Shown: piece by piece, positions 52,429 to 61,213 of the stretch
Layout: every line of letters begins with the position of its first letter
Position numbering within the stretch: the stretch's first letter is position 1
Assembly: GCA_964528755.1 (NCBI GenBank)
Contig: CAZGWN010000002.1
Coordinates: 1-64,000, forward strand
DNA from: Raineyella sp964528755
GTDB taxonomy: Bacteria; Actinomycetota; Actinomycetes; Propionibacteriales; Propionibacteriaceae
DNA length: 64,000 bases
Direction of reading: 5' to 3'
The notes under the pieces: model-generated
What the model was told of the DNA's origin: nothing
Databases searched by the model: none
The model's input: the letters and a program-made list of their open reading frames with translations, nothing else
Program-made: the position numbers and the translations under genes

Positions 52429-53913
52429 CTACCCCAGCACCGGCCTGCCGTCGACCAGCGCCGGGCCGGGCCGGTTCTCGTCGCCCAGTTCGGCGGGCAG
52501 TAGGTGCGCGGGGAGGTTCTGGTAGGCCACCGGGCGGATGAACCGGCTGATCGCCGCGGTGCCCACCGAGGTGGTCGCCGAGGCAGTGGTGGCCGGGTAG
52601 GGCCCGCCGTGCTGCTGGGCGTAGGTGACCGACAGCCCCGTCGGCCACTGGTTCCACAGGATGCGCCCGGCCCGCTGGGACAGCGCCCACACCAGGTCCG
52701 GGGCGATCGTGTCGTCGTCCTCCCCGACGACGGTGGCGGTGAGCTGGCCCTGGATCGCCTCGGCGACGGCGAGCAGGTCCGCCTCACTGTCGTACGTGGC
52801 GACCAGCGACGCCGGCCCGAAGACCTCGGTCACCAGTCCGGCCGGGTCGGCCAGCAGCTCGGCGGCCGTGGTCCGCAGCAGGGTAGGGGCCGGCGGCTCG
52901 CCCGGGGCCGACGCGTCCCCGTGCAACGCCGTGACCCCGGCATGCCCGGCGACGGTCTGCAGGTGCTGGACGTAGCCCGAGGCGATCCGGTCGTTGAGCA
53001 TCGGCTGCGGCGCCGGGTAGGCGGCTTGTTCCAGCAGCTCGGGCAGGCCCGAATCGGCCGGCACGAGGAAGACCCCGGGCTTGGTGCAGAACTGGCCGGA
53101 GCCGACGGTGAAGGAGCCGACAAAGCCCGCGACGATCTCCTCCGGCCGCCGCGCGGCAGCGGCGCGGGTGACGAACACCGGGTTGACACTGCCCAGCTCG
53201 CCGTAGAACGGGATCGGGTCGGCGCGGCGTTGCGCGATGTCGAACAATGCCCGACCTCCGGCGATCGAGCCGGTGAAGGCGCCCGCCTTGATGCGCGCGT
53301 CGTTGAGCGCGGTGATCCCGGCCTCGACCCCGGCGACAACGGCGAAGGTTCCCGCCGGCGCGCCGGCACCGGCCAGTGCGCCTGCCACGATCTCGCCGGT
53401 CCGCCGGGACAGCCCCGGGTGTCCGGGGTGGGCCTTGAGCACCACCGGGCAGCCGGCGGCCAGCGCGGAGGCGGTGTCGCCGCCGGCGACCGAGAAGGCG
53501 AACGGGAAGTTGCTCGCCGCGAAGACCAGGACCGGACCGATCGGGATCCCGATCCGGCGGGTATCGGGCCGGGCCCCCATCGGCCAGGCCGGATCGGCGT
53601 GGTCGATCCGGGCATCCAGGTAGCCACGGGCCGTGACCACCTCGGCGAACAGCCGAAGTTGGAAGGTGGTGCGGGTCAGCTCGCCGCGCAACCGCCCCTC
53701 GCTCAGGTGGGTCTCGGCGATGGCGAGCGGCACGAGTTCGTCGGCGGCAGCATCGAGGGCGTCGGCGACGGCACCCAGGGCGGCGGCGCGCTCCTCGGGG
53801 GTGGTCCGGGACCAGCCCGGGAAGGCCTGGTGGGCGTGGGCCAGCACCTCCTCCAGTGCCTCGGCGGTGGTGGGAAGCTCGGCGGATGTGGCGGTGGGGC
53901 TGCTCATGGTCAT
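52429..53913 (-). CDS. lhpG: α-Ketoglutarate semialdehyde dehydrogenase
   Basis: 494 aa NADP-type aldehyde dehydrogenase of the KGSADH branch. GPVLVFAASNFPFAFSVAGGDTASALAAGCPVVLKAHP (cofactor site), the general-base Glu in YGELGSVNP, and catalytic Cys in GSGQFCTKPG. It oxidises 2,5-dioxopentanoate to 2-oxoglutarate, the last step of hydroxyproline (and of sugar-acid) degradation. Last gene of the hydroxyproline operon, 21 bp behind the dehydrogenase α subunit; context favours the hydroxyproline role. Confidence 0.88.
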   Translation of the reverse strand: MTMSSPTATSAELPTTAEALEEVLAHAHQAFPGWSRTTPEERAAALGAVADALDAAADELVPLAIAETHLSEGRLRGELTRTTFQLRLFAEVVTARGYLDARIDHADPAWPMGARPDTRRIGIPIGPVLVFAASNFPFAFSVAGGDTASALAAGCPVVLKAHPGHPGLSRRTGEIVAGALAGAGAPAGTFAVVAGVEAGITALNDARIKAGAFTGSIAGGRALFDIAQRRADPIPFYGELGSVNPVFVTRAAAARRPEEIVAGFVGSFTVGSGQFCTKPGVFLVPADSGLPELLEQAAYPAPQPMLNDRIASGYVQHLQTVAGHAGVTALHGDASAPGEPPAPTLLRTTAAELLADPAGLVTEVFGPASLVATYDSEADLLAVAEAIQGQLTATVVGEDDDTIAPDLVWALSQRAGRILWNQWPTGLSVTYAQQHGGPYPATTASATTSVGTAAISRFIRPVAYQNLPAHLLPAELGDENRPGPALVDGRPVLG

Positions 53914-53934
53914 CCTTTCGTGGGCAGAACAGGA

Positions 53935-55428
53935 TCAGGAGGCGGAGGATTCCACCACGGGGTCGGCCAACTCGCCCAGACGTACGGGCGTGGCCAGGGG
54001 ACGGCGTCCCAGCGCAGCCAGCTCGTCGGCGGTTGCCGCGCCGGGACCGTGGTGGCCGAGGCAGCCGACGGCATAGCCGCAGACCCGACCCTGGCACATC
54101 CCCATGCCGGGCCGGCCGGCGATCCGCAAGGTCCGCGGCTCGGTGGCGTCGACTTCCTCGCCCAGCGCACGCAGGGCGCCGTACGTGACCTCCTCGCAGC
54201 GGCAGATGAGCGTGTCGTCAGTCAACCAACTCGACCAGTGGGCTGGTACGGGGGTGGCGGCGTGCATCGCCGCCGCGAACCGGCTGCCGCGGGCGACCCG
54301 GCGCCGGAGCTTCCCGCGCCGGCGGTCGTCGAGGGCCGTTCCCAGCTCGGCCAAGACGGACAGCCCGGCGAGTTCGCCCTCGGCCAGCGCCTGGGTCGCC
54401 CCGCCGACGCCGGTGATCTCGCCGGCCGCGAACACCCCCGCCACGCTGGTGCGCTGGTCGGCGTCGACGTCGACCACCAGGGACCCGTCCGCGCAGACCC
54501 GGACGTCGGCGTCGAGGGCGAGGGGAAGTTCGAGGGAGGGGGTGAAGCCCCAGCCGGTCGCGACGAGATCGGCCTCGACCTCGCGTTCGGTGCCCGGGAC
54601 CACTGTGCCGGTGGCGTCGAGCCGGGCCAGGCGGACCGCTTCGACGCGCTCGTCGCCGAGCGCGGCCACGACGGTGGTCCGGGTGCGCAGGCCGATCCGG
54701 TGCCGCAGGAAGGTGCCGGCGTATTCGACGCCTTCCAGGCCCTTGCCCGGCTCCTGGATGGCTCCCCACGGGTCGCGGCCCCACCGGGCGAGGCTGTTCG
54801 CCTCACACACGGTGACCGAGGCCGCGCCGGCACGGGCGAGGTTCGCGGCGACCGGCAGTAGGAACGGCCCGGTCCCGGCGACCACCGCGCGTCGCCCGGC
54901 GAGCACCCGGTGGCCCTTGATCAGCGCCTGGACACCGCCCGCGGCCATCACGCCCGGCAGGGTCCAGCCGGGGAACGGCAACTGCCGGTCGTACGCGCCG
55001 GTGGCGAGCAGCAGCGTCCGGGTGCGGATCGGTCCGGGCCCGGTCGGGGCCTGCTCGACAGCAGTGACGGCGGCAGTCAGGTGGAGGTCGAAGCCGGCAC
55101 CGTCGGGCAGCGGGGTGATCGCCCACACCTGGGTGCCGGGACGGTAGTCGAGGAGGTCGGCGGTGACGGCCCGGTCCAGCGACTCACGCAGCCGCCGGTA
55201 GGTGCCCCAGTGATGGTGCCCGAGCCCCTCGTCCGTCCCGGTCGCCGCGAGCAGGTCGGGTTCGGGATGCCGCCAGAACTGTCCCCCGCTGAGGTGACCC
55301 ATGTCGATCAGGGCGCAGCGGCGCCCGGCGCCGGTCAACGCGGCCGCGGCAGCCAGCCCGGCAGGTCCGGCGCCGATGACGACGGAGTCGAAGGATGCGG
55401 CGTCGGTGGGGCCGAGATCAGTGGACAT
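53935..55428 (-). CDS. D-hydroxyproline dehydrogenase α subunit-like FAD oxidoreductase with BFD-type Fe-S domain
   Basis: 497 aa. N-terminal pyridine-nucleotide-disulfide oxidoreductase fold (VVIGAGPAGLAAAAALTGAGRR; second GTGPFLLPVAANLARAGA) and a C-terminal Fer2_BFD domain with the four cysteines in ICRCEEVTYG and MGMCQGRVCGYAVGC. This is the HcnB/OoxA-type α subunit of heteromeric amino-acid dehydrogenases; with the β and γ subunits next to it, it should pass electrons from D-hydroxyproline to the respiratory chain. Overlaps the γ-subunit gene by 11 bases. Confidence 0.87.
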   Translation of the reverse strand: MSTDLGPTDAASFDSVVIGAGPAGLAAAAALTGAGRRCALIDMGHLSGGQFWRHPEPDLLAATGTDEGLGHHHWGTYRRLRESLDRAVTADLLDYRPGTQVWAITPLPDGAGFDLHLTAAVTAVEQAPTGPGPIRTRTLLLATGAYDRQLPFPGWTLPGVMAAGGVQALIKGHRVLAGRRAVVAGTGPFLLPVAANLARAGAASVTVCEANSLARWGRDPWGAIQEPGKGLEGVEYAGTFLRHRIGLRTRTTVVAALGDERVEAVRLARLDATGTVVPGTEREVEADLVATGWGFTPSLELPLALDADVRVCADGSLVVDVDADQRTSVAGVFAAGEITGVGGATQALAEGELAGLSVLAELGTALDDRRRGKLRRRVARGSRFAAAMHAATPVPAHWSSWLTDDTLICRCEEVTYGALRALGEEVDATEPRTLRIAGRPGMGMCQGRVCGYAVGCLGHHGPGAATADELAALGRRPLATPVRLGELADPVVESSAS

Positions 55429-55708
55429 CGAGGGCCTCCTCCAGGCCGGGGAACGGCCGGTCGGGATCGGTACGGGACACCCGCATCCCCTCCCGGGCCA
55501 GCACGAGGCAGGCCCGCTGACCGGGGACCCCGTCGACGGTGACCAGACAGTCGTAGCAGACGCCGATCCCGCAGAACAGGCCGCGCGGGCGGTGGTCGCC
55601 GCGTGTGGTCCGCCAGGCAGCCACCCCGGCCGCCATCAGGGCGGCGCCGACGGTCTGACCCGGCACGAAGTCGATCGGTTGCCCGTCCAGCCGGAACGTG
55701 GGACTCAT
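55418..55708 (-). CDS. D-hydroxyproline dehydrogenase γ subunit-like [2Fe-2S] protein
   Basis: 96 aa. Plant-ferredoxin-type small subunit (HcnA/OoxC-like): FRLDGQPIDFVPGQTVGAALMAAG, then the cluster cysteines in GLFCGIGVCYDCLVTVDG and C of RACLVLAREG. It would bridge electrons between the flavins of the α and β subunits. Starts by a 4-base overlap with the β gene (55705-55708) and overlaps α at its end. Easy to miss because longer overlapping frames cover it. Confidence 0.88.
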   Translation of the reverse strand: MSPTFRLDGQPIDFVPGQTVGAALMAAGVAAWRTTRGDHRPRGLFCGIGVCYDCLVTVDGVPGQRACLVLAREGMRVSRTDPDRPFPGLEEALDVH

Positions 55709-56868
55709 ACGTGCTCCTCGGTGGTCGTGCGGGATTCCTCGAAGCGCTCCGGGCGGAACGGTGCCAGGTCCAGGTCGGTGGGCCGATCGGTGAGCTGCTG
55801 GACGAGCAGCTTGGCGGTGCCCGGAGCGAGGCCGATGCCCGCCCCCTCGTGGCCGCAGGCGTGCCACAGGCCGGGCGCCCGCGGGTCGGGGCCGATGATC
55901 GGCAGATGGTCCTCGCAGTAGGGCCGGTAGCCCCAGTACGTCCGCATGATCGACACCCCGGCCAGCGCCGGGAAGAGCTCGAGGGCCCGGGCGGCGAGCA
56001 GCTGGACCGCGGCGACCGACGGGCCCGGTGCGAAGCCGACCCGTTCGCGGGTGGCGCCGATGAGCAGGGTGCCCGAGTCGGTCGCCTCGACCACCGGGGA
56101 GGCCTGCAGCGCCGCGTCGCCGGACCCGACGTCGCCGACGTACTCGGCGGCGTACACCTTGTGGAAGACCGTCGGGGGGAGCGGTTCGCTGACCAGCACG
56201 AAGCCGCGGCGCGGCTGGACCGGTACGTCGAGCCCGGCCAGCGCCCCGATCGTCGGGGCCCAGGGTCCGGTGGCGTTGACCACCGCCCCGGCGGGGATCT
56301 CCTCGGCGCCGACACGTACGCCGACGACCCGCTCGCCGGCGCGCAACAGCCCGGTGACCTCGGCATGCTGGCGTACGGTCGCGCCGTGTTCGCGGGCCAG
56401 CCGCAGCAGGTGGGCGGTCGCGAGGATCGGCTGGACCTGGGCGTCCTCGGGATACCAGGCGCCACCGGTCAGTGCCGGGTTGATGTTGGGTTCCAGTTCT
56501 CGGACGCCGGCCGCATCGACCAGGTCGGCGCGGATCCCGTGCGCCTGCTGGGTGGCCACCAGACCGCTCAGCGCCTCCAGGCTGGCCGCCGTCCGGCTGA
56601 CCACGAGCCCGCCCTTGGGGCGGAACTCCCAACGGTCCCCGTACGCGCCGAGGTCGTCGCGCCAGACGGTGTTGGAATAGAGCGCCAGGTCGAGCTCGGG
56701 GCCCAGTTCCTTGTCGGAGACGAGGATGTTGCCCTCGCCGTGGGAGGAGGTGCCCGAGGCGATCGCGCCGCGTTCGAGCACCAGCACCGACAGCCCGGCG
56801 GCGGTGGCGAAATGTGACACGGCGGCACCGATCATGCCGGCGCCGATGACGACGAGATCAGTGCTCAT
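55705..56868 (-). CDS. D-hydroxyproline dehydrogenase β subunit-like FAD oxidase (DAO family)
   Basis: 387 aa. Glycine-oxidase/DAO fold: LVVIGAGMIGAAVSHFATAAGLSVLVLERG (FAD), SGTSSHGEGNILVSDKELGPEL, AVVNATGPWAPTIGALAG and TYWGYRPYCEDHLPIIGPDP…CGHEGAGIGLAPGTAKL. This is the catalytic subunit that would oxidise D-hydroxyproline to Δ1-pyrroline-4-hydroxy-2-carboxylate. First of the three tightly overlapping subunit genes; its start overlaps the GntR gene by 11 bases. Confidence 0.88.
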   Translation of the reverse strand: MSTDLVVIGAGMIGAAVSHFATAAGLSVLVLERGAIASGTSSHGEGNILVSDKELGPELDLALYSNTVWRDDLGAYGDRWEFRPKGGLVVSRTAASLEALSGLVATQQAHGIRADLVDAAGVRELEPNINPALTGGAWYPEDAQVQPILATAHLLRLAREHGATVRQHAEVTGLLRAGERVVGVRVGAEEIPAGAVVNATGPWAPTIGALAGLDVPVQPRRGFVLVSEPLPPTVFHKVYAAEYVGDVGSGDAALQASPVVEATDSGTLLIGATRERVGFAPGPSVAAVQLLAARALELFPALAGVSIMRTYWGYRPYCEDHLPIIGPDPRAPGLWHACGHEGAGIGLAPGTAKLLVQQLTDRPTDLDLAPFRPERFEESRTTTEEHV

Positions 56869-57574
56869 CGACCTCCACCTGTTTCTCCAGATCGATGGGT
56901 GGTTCACTGTGGCCGGCCCAGATGCCGATGGTGTGGCGGATGTGGATCTGCAGGAGGCGCTCCACACCGTCGGGGTCGCGGGCGTCGATCCGCTCCGCGA
57001 TGGCGATGTGTTCCCGCGCGTTGGCCGGTAGCTCGCCGGCCTCCAGCAGTGCCTTCAGCCCGAACTGGCGGGTCTGCGCCCGCAGCCGGGACACCACGTC
57101 GATCAGGGTGTCGTTGCCGGTGTAGCCGAGCAGCCCCAGGTGGAACACGGCGTCGGCCTCCAGATAGGCCGTCAGGTCGCGGTCGGCCGCCGCCTGGACG
57201 ATCGCCTCGGCGCGGGCCCGGACCACCGGCAGGTCCGCGACCGGGATGCTCTCGGTGATGGAGGCCACCGCGGGCGGCTCCAGCAGCAGCCGCACGCTGG
57301 TGATGTCGGCCAGCACCTTGTCGGAGACCTCGGTGACCCGGAAACCGCGGTTGGGCAGCACCTCGACCAGTCCCTCGCGGACGAGGTCGAGCATCGCCTC
57401 ACGCACCGGCGTGGCGGAGACCCCGAACTGCTGGCCCAGGGTCGGCGCGGAGAATTCCTCGCCGGGCGCCAGGTCCCCGGAGACGATGCTGCTGCGGATG
57501 CGGCTGGCGACGGTGTCGCGCAGACTGCGACGGCGTAGCGGCGCGATGCCGGCGAGCTGGTTGGCGGATCTCAT
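56858..57574 (-). CDS. GntR-family (FCD subgroup) regulator of the hydroxyproline operon
   Basis: 238 aa. wHTH: RSLRDTVASRIRSSIVSGDLAPGEEFSAPTLGQQFGVSATPVREAMLDLVREGLVEVLPNRGFRV. FCD effector domain with metal-ligand type Asp/His (DAVFHLGLLGYTGN … AREHIAIAERI … IHIRHTIGIWA). FCD ligands are usually organic acids or amino acids, so hydroxyproline or a pathway intermediate is the likely inducer. Lies inside the operon it probably controls. Confidence 0.88.
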   Translation of the reverse strand: MRSANQLAGIAPLRRRSLRDTVASRIRSSIVSGDLAPGEEFSAPTLGQQFGVSATPVREAMLDLVREGLVEVLPNRGFRVTEVSDKVLADITSVRLLLEPPAVASITESIPVADLPVVRARAEAIVQAAADRDLTAYLEADAVFHLGLLGYTGNDTLIDVVSRLRAQTRQFGLKALLEAGELPANAREHIAIAERIDARDPDGVERLLQIHIRHTIGIWAGHSEPPIDLEKQVEVDEH

Positions 57575-57642
57575 GGGGGTGGCCTTTCGTGCGGCGGGGT
57601 GCTTCGATGATCCCCCGCGTCCGCCCCGGACGCCCAGCCCGT

Positions 57643-58644
57643 TCACAGCAGGAAACCTGATGGAAACGGATCGGTGGGGTCCAGCATGTACTGCGCCGTG
57701 CCGGTGACCCAGGCGCGGCCGGTGATGGTCGGGACGACCGCGGGGAACTCCCCGACGGTGGTCTCGCCGACGAGCCGGCCGATGAACTGGGAACCGATCA
57801 GCGACTCGTTGCGGAAGTCCTGGTCCAGCGGAAGCTCCCCGCGGGCGTGCAACTGGGCCATCCGGGCGGAGGTGCCGGTGCCGCAGGGGGACCGGTCGAA
57901 CCAACCGGGGTAGATGGCCATCGCATGCCGGGAGTAGTGGGCGTCCGAACCGGGTGCCGCCAGGTAGACGTGGTGGCACAGGTGGATCCCGGGATCCAGC
58001 GGATGCACCGGCTCGTCGGCCGCATTGATGGCGTCCATGATGGACAGCCCGGCGTGCAACAACTCGTCCTTGTGATCGCGGCCGAAGGGGATGCCGATCT
58101 GCTCCAGCGAGACGATTGCATAGAAGTTGCCGCCGAAGGCCAGGTCGTAGTCGACCCGGCCCAGGCCCGGCACGTCCACCCGGGCATCACGCCGGTAGAG
58201 GAAGGACGGGACGTTGCGCAGGGTCACCGACTCCGCGTGGCCGTCGCGGACGTCGACCCTCGCCTCGACCAGTCCGGCCGGGACGTCCAGCCGGATCGTG
58301 GTGACGGGCTCGACCACCTCGACCAGACCGGTCTCGACCAGCACGGTCGCCACGCCGATCGTCCCGTGGCCGCACATCGGCAGACACCCGGACACCTCGA
58401 TGAACAGCACCCCGAAGTCGGCGTCCGGTCTCGTCGGTGGTTGCAGGATGGCGCCGCTCATCGAGGCGTGCCCGCGCGGCTCGTTCATCAGCAGCGTCCG
58501 GAGGTCGTCCCGGTTGGCCATGAACCACTGCCGCCGCTCCTCCATGGTCGCCCCCGGGAGGGGGCCCACCCCGCCCACGATGACGCGGGTGGGCATCCCC
58601 TCGGTGTGCGAGTCGACCGCGTGGTAGACGTGAGTCGTGCGCAT
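57643..58644 (-). CDS. lhpA: 4-Hydroxyproline 2-epimerase (proline racemase family)
   Basis: 333 aa, normal length. Cofactor-independent two-base epimerase: both catalytic cysteines are present, C91 in LPMCGHGTIG and C254 in DRSPCGTGTSARMAQLHARGEL. MCGHG (rather than the MCGHN of true proline racemases, from memory of the family) together with the neighbours favours trans-4-hydroxy-L-proline to cis-4-hydroxy-D-proline. N-terminus VYHAVDSHTEGMPTRVIVGG is typical. 11 bp behind the DapA-family gene. Confidence 0.9.
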   Translation of the reverse strand: MRTTHVYHAVDSHTEGMPTRVIVGGVGPLPGATMEERRQWFMANRDDLRTLLMNEPRGHASMSGAILQPPTRPDADFGVLFIEVSGCLPMCGHGTIGVATVLVETGLVEVVEPVTTIRLDVPAGLVEARVDVRDGHAESVTLRNVPSFLYRRDARVDVPGLGRVDYDLAFGGNFYAIVSLEQIGIPFGRDHKDELLHAGLSIMDAINAADEPVHPLDPGIHLCHHVYLAAPGSDAHYSRHAMAIYPGWFDRSPCGTGTSARMAQLHARGELPLDQDFRNESLIGSQFIGRLVGETTVGEFPAVVPTITGRAWVTGTAQYMLDPTDPFPSGFLL

Positions 58645-58655
58645 GTCGGGTCGGC

Positions 58656-59558
58656 TCAGCGATATCCGGCGGCGAGAACCTTCTCGACCGCGGTGACGAT
58701 CGAGTCGCGGACCTCGGTCGGCAGTGCGTGGCGCGGCGGGCGAACCGTGCCACCCTTGTGGCCGGCCACCTCCTGGCCGAGCTTGATTGCCTGGACGAAC
58801 CAGGTGTTGGAGTCCCAGCGCAGCACCGGGTGGAGGTCGCGGTAGATCGAGCGGGCCTTCAGCCACGCCTGCGGGTCGTCGGAGGTCGACAGCCGGTAGA
58901 GCTCGATGGTCGACTCGGGCAGGGCGTTGGTCCAGCCGGCGACCCAGCCGCGGGCGCCGTCGACACCCAGCTCGAAGACCACGTCATCGGCGCCGATGGA
59001 GACGTCCAGCCCCGGGGCCAGCTCCTTGATCTGCCAGATCCGCCGGACGTTGCCGGAGAAGTCCTTCACCGCCACGATCAGGCCCTCGCCGAACAGCCGG
59101 GCCAGCAGCTCGGGGTGCAGGTCGACCTTGGTGTCGATCGGGTTGTTGTACGCCAGCACCGGCAGTCCGATCTTCGCGACGGCGCGGAAGTGTTCCACGA
59201 CGTCGTCGTCGGAGGCGCGGTAGCCGTTCGGCGGCAGCAGCATCAGGGCCTTCGCGCCGGCCTGCGCGGCGTGCTCGGCATGCCGGACGCTCTCCGCGGT
59301 GGAGTACGCGCCGCATCCGGGGATCACCACGACGCCCTCGGGCGCGGCCTCGATGGCGGTCTCGACCACCCGGTGCCGCTCGTCCTCGGTGAGCGACTGG
59401 TACTCGCCCAGCGAACCGTTCGGGATGATCCCGTCGGCTCCCTTGGCGCCGAGGAAGGCGACGTGCTCGGCGTACGCGTCGTAGTCGACCGAGAAGTCGT
59501 CATGGAGGGGGAGGGTGGTGGCGACGTTGACGCCGGTCCACAGTTTGGTTTCGGTCAC
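58656..59558 (-). CDS. lhpC: Δ1-Pyrroline-4-hydroxy-2-carboxylate deaminase (DapA/DHDPS family)
   Basis: 300 aa class I aldolase-fold lyase. Schiff-base Lys K165 in IVAVKDFSGN, Tyr Y137 in LAYNNP, and NGSLGEYQSLTEDE (GxxGE carboxylate-binding loop). In this operon the expected reaction is dehydration and deamination of pyrroline-4-hydroxy-2-carboxylate to α-ketoglutarate semialdehyde. First gene downstream of the operator-like region. Other DapA-family roles (N-acetylneuraminate, KDG) are less consistent with the neighbours. Confidence 0.87.
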   Translation of the reverse strand: MTETKLWTGVNVATTLPLHDDFSVDYDAYAEHVAFLGAKGADGIIPNGSLGEYQSLTEDERHRVVETAIEAAPEGVVVIPGCGAYSTAESVRHAEHAAQAGAKALMLLPPNGYRASDDDVVEHFRAVAKIGLPVLAYNNPIDTKVDLHPELLARLFGEGLIVAVKDFSGNVRRIWQIKELAPGLDVSIGADDVVFELGVDGARGWVAGWTNALPESTIELYRLSTSDDPQAWLKARSIYRDLHPVLRWDSNTWFVQAIKLGQEVAGHKGGTVRPPRHALPTEVRDSIVTAVEKVLAAGYR

Positions 59559-59642
59559 GATGGTTCTCCGCTTCTGGAGGGGTGGTGGGTGGCTGGTGGA
59601 TCGGACCCGGCGCCTCCATCGGCGGGGTCATAAAAATCGCTA

Positions 59643-59667
59643 TGTAACATGTAGCATTGTACTACGC
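59643..59667. promoter_or_regulatory. Operator/promoter candidate for the hydroxyproline operon
   Basis: The only AT-rich stretch of the 167-bp gap before the DapA-family gene. TGTA occurs three times (59643, 59650, 59658) and TTGTACTACGC (59657-59667) fits the FCD-GntR half-palindrome TNGTNNNACNA except at the last base. Probably the binding site of the GntR encoded in the operon; promoter direction minus. Confidence 0.45.
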
Positions 59668-59725
59668 TCGGTACACCGAAGCCAGTACGCGACCGTATCA
59701 AACGGAACGGACCGGACCGGGATTC

Positions 59726-61213
59726 TCATGCTGCCGCCGACGGGTCCGGGGCCCCGCCCGGGAACTGGGTACGGGTCCAGGCCTCGACGCCGGCGGCGTC
59801 GATGGGCAGAGCCGACGACAGGACCTCCGAGCCGGTCGGGGTGACGAGCACGTCGTCCTCGAGGCGGACGCCGATGCCACGCAGCTCGGGCGGCACGGCG
59901 GCGTCGTTGGCGTGGAAGTACAGCCCCGGCTCGACCGTCATCACCACCCCCGGCACCAGTGGTGCGCCCTGGTAGGTCTCGTACGTCGAGTGCGAGCAGT
60001 CGTGCACGTCCAGGCCGAGGTGGTGGCCGATGCCGCAGACGAGCCACCGGCGGTGCTGCTGGCCCTGGGGGGACAGCGCCTCGTCGACCGACACCGGCAG
60101 CAGGCCCCAGTCGTCCAGGCCGCGGGCGATCACCTCCATCGCCGCGTAGTGGAAGTCCAGGTACTCGGTGCCGGGGCGGACCTGGGCCAGCCCCGCCCGG
60201 TGGGCCTTCTCGACCAGGTCGTGCACCGCGCGCTGCTCGGCGGAGAACGAGCCCGACGCCGGGATGGTCCGGGTGACGTCAGCGGTGTAGAGCGAGTTCG
60301 CCTCCACTCCCATGTCGAGCAGGATCGCCTCCTCGGGCAGGATCGGCCCGTCGCAGCGGACCCAGTGCAGCACCGGGGCGTGGGGTCCGGAACCGACGAT
60401 GCTGGCGTAGCCCGGACCGTTCCCGTAGGTGCGAGACCACCGGTCGAAGGTGCCCTGCAGCCAGCGCTCCCCGAGGTCGTCCGCGATGGCGTGGGGGATC
60501 TCGGCGGCGGTCGCGGCGAACCCCCCGACCGTCGCATCGATCGCTTCGCGCAGTTGCCCGATCTCCCAGTCGTCCTTGACCATCCGCAGGTCCGACAGCA
60601 CCCGGTCGAGGTCGCCTGAGGGGGTCAGGCCGTACGCCGTACGGGTATCGGCCGCCACCGACGCGCTCGCCAGGCCTCCGTGCAGCCGGGAAGCGGCGTC
60701 GGGCAGGGCGCTCAGCGGGGCGACCGTGGCGTCCAGGGCGTCCGCCCACTCGGCCAGGCCGGCGGCCGGGCCGACCCACAGCTCGCCGTGGGCGGCGCTG
60801 GAGAAGAAGCCGGCGTCCCCGGGCCGGTACGGCTCGGGCAGGTAGAGCACGGCGTCGTGGCCGGTGGCGGTCGGGTGCAGGACCAGCACCGCGTCCTCGA
60901 CCTGGCACCCGGTCAGCCAGACGAAACCGCTGTCGGCCCGGAAGGCGTACGAGCAGTCGTTGTTGCGCACCGGCGCGGTGCCGGCGGCAACCACGAGGGT
61001 CTGACCGGGGAAGGCGGCGCTGAGCCGCTCCCGGTGGGCGGCGGCGGCCTCGGCGGTGCCCGGCGCCAGGGGCGGGGTGTACGTCTGCGGGGTCCAGCCC
61101 TGCGCGATGAAGTCGGTGAACGCGGGAATGTCCTTCAACCGGGGGGTGCGGGTCCCGGCGTACGGGGGACGGCCTCCCCCGGTGTGCTGGTGGATGGGTG
61201 TGGTGGTCGTCAT
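59726..61213 (-). CDS. Xaa-Pro aminopeptidase/prolidase (M24B)
   Basis: 495 aa. N-terminal AMP_N domain (AAAAHRERLSAAFPGQTLVVAAGTAPVRNNDCSYAFRADSGFVWLTG) and C-terminal pita-bread domain with the five metal ligands: two Asp in ILLDMGVEANSLYTADVTRTIP, His in GIGHHLGLDVHD, Glu in MTVEPGLYF and Glu in GVRLEDDVLVT. It cleaves the X-Pro or X-Hyp bond of short peptides. The stop/start overlap (ATGA at 61210) couples it to the prolyl aminopeptidase upstream. Confidence 0.9.
   Translation of the reverse strand: MTTTTPIHQHTGGGRPPYAGTRTPRLKDIPAFTDFIAQGWTPQTYTPPLAPGTAEAAAAHRERLSAAFPGQTLVVAAGTAPVRNNDCSYAFRADSGFVWLTGCQVEDAVLVLHPTATGHDAVLYLPEPYRPGDAGFFSSAAHGELWVGPAAGLAEWADALDATVAPLSALPDAASRLHGGLASASVAADTRTAYGLTPSGDLDRVLSDLRMVKDDWEIGQLREAIDATVGGFAATAAEIPHAIADDLGERWLQGTFDRWSRTYGNGPGYASIVGSGPHAPVLHWVRCDGPILPEEAILLDMGVEANSLYTADVTRTIPASGSFSAEQRAVHDLVEKAHRAGLAQVRPGTEYLDFHYAAMEVIARGLDDWGLLPVSVDEALSPQGQQHRRWLVCGIGHHLGLDVHDCSHSTYETYQGAPLVPGVVMTVEPGLYFHANDAAVPPELRGIGVRLEDDVLVTPTGSEVLSSALPIDAAGVEAWTRTQFPGGAPDPSAAA

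Noticed and set aside
52504..54861. A 785-codon plus-strand frame antisense to the dehydrogenase genes
   Set aside because: Gly/Arg-rich low-complexity shadow.
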